Part shown: piece by piece, positions 6,412 to 10,725 of the stretch
Layout: each line of letters opens with the position of its first letter
Numbering within the stretch: position 1 is the stretch's first letter
From: Acidimicrobiia bacterium
GTDB taxonomy: Bacteria; Actinomycetota; Acidimicrobiia; Acidimicrobiales; Acidimicrobilacustridaceae
Length of the DNA: 10,725 bases
NCBI GenBank assembly: GCA_016462055.1
Contig: JAEMTX010000024.1
Location: forward strand, 5,511 to 16,235
Reading direction: 5' to 3'
Position numbers and translations under genes: made by a program
The notes under the pieces: generated by a model
Told to the model about the DNA's origin: nothing
What the model saw: the letters and a program-made list of their open reading frames with translations, nothing else
Database searches by the model: none

Positions 6412-7266
6412 GTGGCAATCAAACGAATCGGAATCATTGGCTCGGGAATCATGGGCTCGGGCATCGCCGAGGTTGCCGCCAGCACCGGCCACATCGTGGT
6501 GCTCCGCTCGCGGTCGATCGATAGTGCGAACGCAATGCTCGCCGGATTGCAGAAGTCTCTCGCCCGCCAGGTCGAAAAGGGTCGCCGCGAACAGGCCGAT
6601 GCCGACGCTATCGCTGCACGCGTTACCGCTACAGCAGATCTCGCCGATCTCGCCGATTGCGATCTTGTTCTTGAGTCAGTCGTCGAAGATCTCGATGTGA
6701 AGCTCGCGCTTTTCCGCGAACTCGATGGCATCGTGAAAGCCGATGCCATCATCGCAACCAACACTTCAACACTGCCGGTTGTGGAAATGGCGATGGCCAC
6801 AAATCGACCGGGCAAAGTGTGTGGCGTTCACTTCTTCAATCCTGCGCCGGCTATGAGCCTTGTTGAAATCGTTCGACCGATGACCGCCGACGATGCCACC
6901 ATCGCCGAGGTGACCGCGTTTGCTCAAGCATGCGGCAAAGACCCCGTCGAAGTTGCTGATCGTGCCGGTTTCATTGTGAACGCACTGCTCTTCCCCTACC
7001 TGAACAACGCCGTGAAGTTGCTCGAAAACGGAATTGCTACTCGTGACGACATCGACACTGCGATGAAGGGTGGCTGCAACTTCCCTATGGGGCCGTTGCA
7101 ATTGCTTGACCTCGTTGGCCTCGACACGTCGGTTGCCATTCTTGATGCGTTGTACGACGAGTTCCGCGATCCGAACTTCTCGCCTGCGCCACGACTTCGT
7201 CGCATGGTGACCGCTGGTCATCTGGGTCGGAAGTCCAGCATCGGTTTTTACGACTACCGAAAGTGA
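6412..7266 (+). CDS. hbd: 3-hydroxybutyryl-CoA dehydrogenase
   Basis: Interconverts acetoacetyl-CoA and (S)-3-hydroxybutyryl-CoA, feeding crotonyl-CoA metabolism; cytoplasmic. At 284 residues it has the normal length of the stand-alone bacterial enzyme. The Rossmann motif GSGIMGSG is at 10-17. The active-site set is complete with the same spacing as human HAD: S119 (NTSTLP), H140 (GVHFFNP), E152 and N190 (FIVNALL). The C-terminal domain carries the typical MGPLQLLDLVGLDT and ends GFYDY. After strand 2 the usual acidic residue is R32 (VVLRSRS), hinting at NADP(H) rather than NAD(H) use; this is inference. GTG 6412 is preferred over ATG 6406 because of the GGAGG spacing. It leads an operon with aat (33 nt) and meaA; with a MeaA-type mutase it fits the ethylmalonyl-CoA pathway, where 3-hydroxybutyryl-CoA is dehydrated to crotonyl-CoA. 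Fatty-acid or butanoate degradation is an alternative role. Confidence 0.93.
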   Translation: MAIKRIGIIGSGIMGSGIAEVAASTGHIVVLRSRSIDSANAMLAGLQKSLARQVEKGRREQADADAIAARVTATADLADLADCDLVLESVVEDLDVKLALFRELDGIVKADAIIATNTSTLPVVEMAMATNRPGKVCGVHFFNPAPAMSLVEIVRPMTADDATIAEVTAFAQACGKDPVEVADRAGFIVNALLFPYLNNAVKLLENGIATRDDIDTAMKGGCNFPMGPLQLLDLVGLDTSVAILDALYDEFRDPNFSPAPRLRRMVTAGHLGRKSSIGFYDYRK

Positions 7267-7299
7267 GTCGCTGTCATCGCCGATGACCGACCATTCGCC

Positions 7300-7980
7300 A
7301 TGCCGATTGCTCCGCCACATTCAGAGTGGCAATTTCCCGCGCCGGAATTTGCTGATGAGAACGGATTAATCGGTATCGGCGCAGACCTAGAACCAGGAAC
7401 GATCCTCGCGGGTTATCGGGCAGGAATCTTTCCAATGCCGATCGATCACAGTGAAACGGTCGGCTGGTGGTCTCCTGATCCGCGCGGAGTGCTTCCGCTC
7501 GATGGTTTGCGAGTTTCGCGATCCCTTCGCTACTCCATCGAGCGCTACGAAATCACAATCGACACTGCGTTCGACGATGTCGTTTCCGCATGTGCCAACC
7601 CCGATCGCGACGGCGCCTGGATTACGTCTGAGATTCATTCGGCGTATTCGGACCTCCATGCCCTCGGCTGGACCCACTCGGTCGAAACCCGCGACCGCGC
7701 AACTGGCGAACTCGTTGGCGGGCTCTACGGCATTCATATCGGCGGACTCTTTGCCGGTGAGTCGATGTTCCACCGCAGCACCGATGCATCGAAAGTTGCC
7801 CTCGTCGCATTAGTCGCGCATCTCCAGGAAATCGGCGTGGCCCTGCTCGATGTCCAGTGGCTCACCCCGCATCTCGCCACCCTCGGAGCAATCGCTATTC
7901 CCCGCACCCAGTACCTCTCAAAACTCGGTGAGGCCTTGGCAATTCCCGTTCGCCCCTTCCTTTCTGAGGTTTCATCGTGA
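7300..7980 (+). CDS. aat: Leucyl/phenylalanyl-tRNA-protein transferase
   Basis: Transfers Leu or Phe from aminoacyl-tRNA to the N-terminal Lys/Arg of proteins, marking them for ClpS/ClpAP degradation (N-end rule); cytoplasmic. The 226 residues show family signatures in order: NGLIGIGADL (21-30), YRAGIFPMP (39-47), WWSPDPRGVLP (56-66), GGLYGIHIGGLFAGESMFHR (140-159), DASKVAL and LLDVQ...HLATLGA (182-197). E154 (GESMF) and D184 (LLDVQ, usually IDCQ) correspond to E156 and D186 of the E. coli active site. ATG 7300 is the only start codon between the in-frame hbd stop and the conserved region; no ribosome site or TANNNT box precedes it, so it probably depends on read-through from hbd 33 nt upstream. 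Its stop overlaps the meaA GTG (GTGA). Its place inside a carbon-assimilation operon is unusual. Confidence 0.95.
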   Translation: MPIAPPHSEWQFPAPEFADENGLIGIGADLEPGTILAGYRAGIFPMPIDHSETVGWWSPDPRGVLPLDGLRVSRSLRYSIERYEITIDTAFDDVVSACANPDRDGAWITSEIHSAYSDLHALGWTHSVETRDRATGELVGGLYGIHIGGLFAGESMFHRSTDASKVALVALVAHLQEIGVALLDVQWLTPHLATLGAIAIPRTQYLSKLGEALAIPVRPFLSEVSS

Positions 7981-8003
7981 CAACAGCACCTTCAGTGGGA
8001 GAG
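7966..8003 (+). promoter_or_regulatory. Two competing ribosome sites for the meaA start
   Basis: GAGG at 7966-7969 lies 7 nt before GTG 7977, which overlaps the aat stop as GTGA. GGGAGAG at 7997-8003 lies 9 nt before the in-frame ATG 8013. Either start leaves the conserved region (from RPWMMRTYSGHS) whole; the overlap favours 7977, and the low-complexity first 12 residues leave 8013 open. Confidence 0.5.
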
Positions 8004-9989
8004 CATGGAGACATGAGTACAACCCCCTCCGGAGATTCCATCCGATCGGCTGATCGACCATGGATGATGCGCACCTACTCAGGGCATTCGACCGCACGCG
8101 CCTCCAACGAGTTGTACCGAACGAATCTGGCCAAGGGTCAAACCGGTCTCTCCATCGCCTTTGACCTCCCGACTCAAACTGGGTACGACCCTGATGATCC
8201 GCGGGCACGCGGTGAGGTCGGAAAAGTCGGGGTTCCGGTCGCCGAACTTGGCCACATGCGCGAACTCCTAGAGGGCATTCCTGTCGGGGGCATGAACACC
8301 TCAATGACGATTAACGCGACTGCAGCGTGGTTACTTGCGCTTTACGTCGCCTACGCGGCAGAGAACGGTGTTGCGTCTTCGGAACTTCGGGGTACAACGC
8401 AGAACGACATTGTGAAGGAGTACTTGTCGCGAGGCACGTACATCTTCCCTCCAATCCCTTCGCGTCGACTGATTGTCGACATGGTGGCGTGGTGCTCAGA
8501 GAACATCCCCGCCTGGAACCCGATGAATGTTTGCAGTTATCACCTCACAGAAGCGGGCTCGACTCCCGTTCAAGAAATCGCGTACTCACTGGCAACTGCG
8601 ATCGACGTTCTTGATGCCGTTCGCGACAGCGGCCAAGTTTCTGCCGATCGCATGCCTGCGGTAGTCGCTTCGATTTCGTTCTTTGTGAACTCCGGCATTC
8701 GCTTCGTTGAAGAAGTGTGCAAGATGCGAGCTTTCACCAAGATGTGGGACCAAATCTGCCTTGAGCGTTACGGCGTCACCGATGCCAAGGCTCGTCGATT
8801 CCGCTATGGCGTGCAGGTGAACTCGCTTGGTCTTACCGAAGCGCAACCCGAGAACAACGTCCAGCGAATCGTTCTCGAAATGCTTGGCGTCACGCTCTCA
8901 AAAGATGCTCGTGCCCGCTCGTTGCAGTTGCCCGCATGGAACGAAGCTCTTGGTCTTCCTCGCCCGTGGGATCAACAGTGGTCACTGCGCATGCAGCAGG
9001 TTCTCGCGTTCGAATCTGATCTTCTTGAATATGACGACATCTTTAATGGCTCACACGTCATCGAAGGCCTCACTGATGAACTCGTCGCCGCAGCGCAGGC
9101 TGAACTCGACGAGGTTCTTGCTATGGGCGGCGCATTTGCCGCCATCGAAGAACTGAAGGGTCGCCTCGTTTCTTCAAATACTGAACGCGTCCGCCGCATC
9201 GAAACTGGCGAACAAGTTGTCGTTGGCGTCAACCGGTTCACCGAAGCTGCCGAATCGCCACTTGCTGGAGATGAATCCATTCTTCGGGTCGATCCTGCGC
9301 TTGAAGCCCAGACTGTTGCCGAGGTAGAGACCTGGCGCGACGAGCGCGACAACACTGCGGTCGAATCGGCGCTTGCTGAACTTCGACGAGTCGCCAACAC
9401 TGATGAGAACATCATGGGCGCAACTATCGCCTTGGCTTTGGCCGGTGGCACCACGGGCGAATGGGCCGGCGCACTGCGCGACGTCTTCGGTGAATACCGC
9501 GCCCCAACAGGAGTGGCTGCTGCCGCTGGGGTTGGCACATTGCCCGAGGACCTCCGAATCGTTGCCGAACGAGTGAAGGCGATGCCTGGTGGTCCCCCAC
9601 GATTGTTGGTGGGCAAGCCCGGCCTCGATGGCCATTCAAATGGCGCCGAACAAATCGCGGTCGCGGCCCGCGATGCCGGAATGGAAGTCATCTATCAGGG
9701 CATTCGTCTTACGCCGGCCCAGATCGCCGCAGTGGCGAGAGACGAAGACGTTGATGTCGTCGGCCTTTCGATTCTTTCGGGGAGTCATTTGGGACTCGTC
9801 CCTGATGTGGTGAAACGACTTCGTGCCGAAGGCGTGACCTGCCCAGTCATCGTCGGGGGGATCATCCCCGAAGATGACCAATTGACCTTGCTCAACGCCG
9901 GCGTCGCTCGCGTCTACACACCAAAAGACTTTGAACTCGGACACATCATGAGCGATATCGCTGATCTTGTCATCGAGACTCGTCGCTGA
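7977..9989 (+). CDS. meaA: Ethylmalonyl-CoA mutase-type (MeaA) adenosylcobalamin-dependent acyl-CoA mutase
   Basis: A B12-dependent radical mutase with mutase and cobalamin domains in one chain; 670 residues, the size of MeaA. MeaA/Ecm converts (2R)-ethylmalonyl-CoA to (2S)-methylsuccinyl-CoA in the ethylmalonyl-CoA pathway of acetate/C1 assimilation. The catalytic barrel (about 28-490) has RTYSGHSTARASNELY, FDLPTQTGYD (MCM instead has FDL-A-T-H-RGYD), MNTSMTINATA, GTTQNDIVKEYL and CSYHLTEAG with H189. The B12 domain (about 535-668) carries D551-x-H553-x-x-G556 (KPGLDGHSNG), with H553 the lower cobalt ligand, then LSILSGSH and VGGIIPEDD. LPTQTGYD and CSYHL favour MeaA over methylmalonyl-CoA mutase, but substrate is inferred from family resemblance. 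It overlaps aat by 4 nt and runs to within 9 nt of a convergent CoA-transferase gene. Ccr, methylsuccinyl-CoA dehydrogenase and epimerase genes are not in the window. Confidence 0.93.
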   Translation: MTTAPSVGEHGDMSTTPSGDSIRSADRPWMMRTYSGHSTARASNELYRTNLAKGQTGLSIAFDLPTQTGYDPDDPRARGEVGKVGVPVAELGHMRELLEGIPVGGMNTSMTINATAAWLLALYVAYAAENGVASSELRGTTQNDIVKEYLSRGTYIFPPIPSRRLIVDMVAWCSENIPAWNPMNVCSYHLTEAGSTPVQEIAYSLATAIDVLDAVRDSGQVSADRMPAVVASISFFVNSGIRFVEEVCKMRAFTKMWDQICLERYGVTDAKARRFRYGVQVNSLGLTEAQPENNVQRIVLEMLGVTLSKDARARSLQLPAWNEALGLPRPWDQQWSLRMQQVLAFESDLLEYDDIFNGSHVIEGLTDELVAAAQAELDEVLAMGGAFAAIEELKGRLVSSNTERVRRIETGEQVVVGVNRFTEAAESPLAGDESILRVDPALEAQTVAEVETWRDERDNTAVESALAELRRVANTDENIMGATIALALAGGTTGEWAGALRDVFGEYRAPTGVAAAAGVGTLPEDLRIVAERVKAMPGGPPRLLVGKPGLDGHSNGAEQIAVAARDAGMEVIYQGIRLTPAQIAAVARDEDVDVVGLSILSGSHLGLVPDVVKRLRAEGVTCPVIVGGIIPEDDQLTLLNAGVARVYTPKDFELGHIMSDIADLVIETRR

Positions 9990-9998
9990 AACCTGCGA

Positions 9999-10725
9999 CT
10001 AGTCGTTCAACTCAGCGATCACGGCTTCGGTATCTTCACCAAGCGCTCGTGCTGCAAATCTGATTCCGCCAGGAGTCGCCGACAAACGAGCGATGACGTT
10101 CTGCATCGGAACGCCATCGATATCGATGATTGCCTTGCGCTCCCGAAGATGCGGATCATTCACGACTTCGGTCATCGAGTACACAAGGGCAACCGCGACT
10201 TCTGCACGTTCAGCTTCTTCGAGTACTTGCTGAAGCGTTCGCTCGCCGACCCAATCGGCCACGATCTGATCGATCAGTTCCCGATTGGCAACTCGGCTCT
10301 CGAATCCTTTGAATCGAGGATCGTCGGCGACACCGACCATTGCCATAAATCGTTGGGCCACCGACTCTGCCGTGGCAGAGACAACCACCCACTTGCCGTC
10401 AGCGCATTCGTAGGTCTTTCTCGGCACTGTGTACGGAATTCCCGAACCAAGTCGGGGCTGTTCGTAACCAGTGAGTGCATTTGCAGACACGAGCGGGCCC
10501 ATCAAATGCAGCATGGATTCAAGAAGGTTCACATCGACGATCTGACCCACACCTGAATGCACCGCAACCATGGTCGCGAAGGCCGCCACGATTGCGGTCA
10601 CTTCATCGGTCAATGCAATCGGTGGAAGCGTTGGTCCGCCGTCGGGTTCGCCGTTGACATTGGCAAAACCCGACATCGCTTCGGCAATCGAAGCAAAACC
10701 CGGACGATCTCGGTACGGACCGGTC
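9999..10725 (-). CDS. CaiB/BaiF family (class III) CoA transferase, C-terminal part (5' end beyond the window)
   Basis: The frame is open to the right edge, so the N-terminus and start lie outside; 241 residues are visible. They begin TGPYRDRPGFASIAEAMSGF, a hallmark of the CaiB/BaiF family, which moves CoA between carboxylic acids through an aspartyl-CoA intermediate (including formyl-CoA transferase, mesaconyl-CoA transferase, and alpha-methylacyl-CoA racemase). The catalytic Asp is most likely the one in PIALTDEV (codon 10605-10607). DVNLLESMLHLMG and KTYECADGKWVVVSA are further family landmarks, and the C-terminus (RALGEDTEAVIAEL) is typical. Substrate cannot be told from this part; the neighbouring mutase makes a branched C4/C5 dicarboxylyl-CoA plausible, but it is on the opposite strand, convergent, so co-regulation is not implied. 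An internal ATG at 10676 lies within the conserved region and is not the start. Confidence 0.93.
   Translation of the reverse strand, partial: TGPYRDRPGFASIAEAMSGFANVNGEPDGGPTLPPIALTDEVTAIVAAFATMVAVHSGVGQIVDVNLLESMLHLMGPLVSANALTGYEQPRLGSGIPYTVPRKTYECADGKWVVVSATAESVAQRFMAMVGVADDPRFKGFESRVANRELIDQIVADWVGERTLQQVLEEAERAEVAVALVYSMTEVVNDPHLRERKAIIDIDGVPMQNVIARLSATPGGIRFAARALGEDTEAVIAELND

Noticed and set aside
6637..6654. Tandem 9-bp repeat GATCTCGCC within hbd
   Set aside because: Two copies coding for ADLADLAD in a surface helix; short coding repeat in frame, no sign of a mobile or regulatory element.
6288..6815. N-terminal extension of the methyltransferase-like frame into hbd
   Set aside because: The extra part is antisense to the conserved Rossmann region of hbd and reads as low-complexity Ser/Arg/Ala sequence; starts at 6287 or 6296 are more credible.
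6766..7320. A 184-codon minus-strand frame opposite hbd
   Set aside because: It has no motif, no ribosome site, and the plus strand encodes an intact dehydrogenase with the full active site; a shadow.
8972..9691. A 239-codon open frame on the minus strand opposite meaA
   Set aside because: It is Ser/Arg/Thr-rich low-complexity translation with no recognisable domain, fully antisense to a strongly conserved mutase gene; a codon-bias shadow. The same holds for 9174-9635 (minus).

Overview
The window comes from an actinobacterial chromosome, most likely an aquatic Acidimicrobiia-like lineage. This is inferred from moderately high GC, GTG starts, the actinobacterial-type lysC-asd pair with an internal lysC start, the membrane-anchored peptidyl-prolyl isomerase-fold proteins with Thr/Ser-rich linkers, and a MeaA-type B12 mutase. 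No taxonomic search was possible. It reads as ordinary core chromosome: I see no mobile element, CRISPR array, phage gene or defence island.

Layout: (1) 1-1052 holds the 3' end of an ArsA/GET3-like ATPase, a small stand-alone receiver-domain protein lacking the conserved switch Thr/Ser, tRNA-Pro(CGG), and a strong hairpin terminator shared with the convergent asd. (2) 1086-3445 (minus) is lysC-asd, the entry to Lys/Met/Thr/DAP synthesis; lysC carries a well-placed internal Shine-Dalgarno and ATG for a separate regulatory beta subunit. (3) 3506-5078 (plus) has two membrane-anchored extracytoplasmic PPIase-fold proteins: a cyclophilin that appears to have lost its catalytic residues, then an intact FKBP. 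(4) 5089-6287 (minus) is a translationally coupled pair, a degenerate methyltransferase-like protein followed by a peptidase S51/cyanophycinase-like protein without its Ser and His. (5) 6412-9989 (plus) is hbd-aat-meaA: 3-hydroxybutyryl-CoA dehydrogenase, leucyl/phenylalanyl-tRNA-protein transferase and a fused ethylmalonyl-CoA-mutase-type enzyme; hbd and meaA fit C4/C5 acyl-CoA assimilation (ethylmalonyl-CoA pathway). (6) 9999-10725 (minus) is the C-terminal part of a CaiB/BaiF (class III) CoA transferase running off the right edge.

The most interesting signal across genes is in the starts. Six genes, most of them first in a transcription unit, have no Shine-Dalgarno but have a TANNNT (-10) box 7-10 nt before the start codon, as expected of leaderless transcripts; genes inside operons and the internal lysC start mostly carry GGAGG/GAGG sites. 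A second recurring theme is pseudoenzymes: the receiver, the cyclophilin, the methyltransferase-like and the S51-like protein all lack hallmark active-site residues. I did not find a convincing new multi-gene system; the coupled methyltransferase-like/S51-like pair is the nearest candidate for undescribed biology. There is no gene-free stretch over 300 bases.
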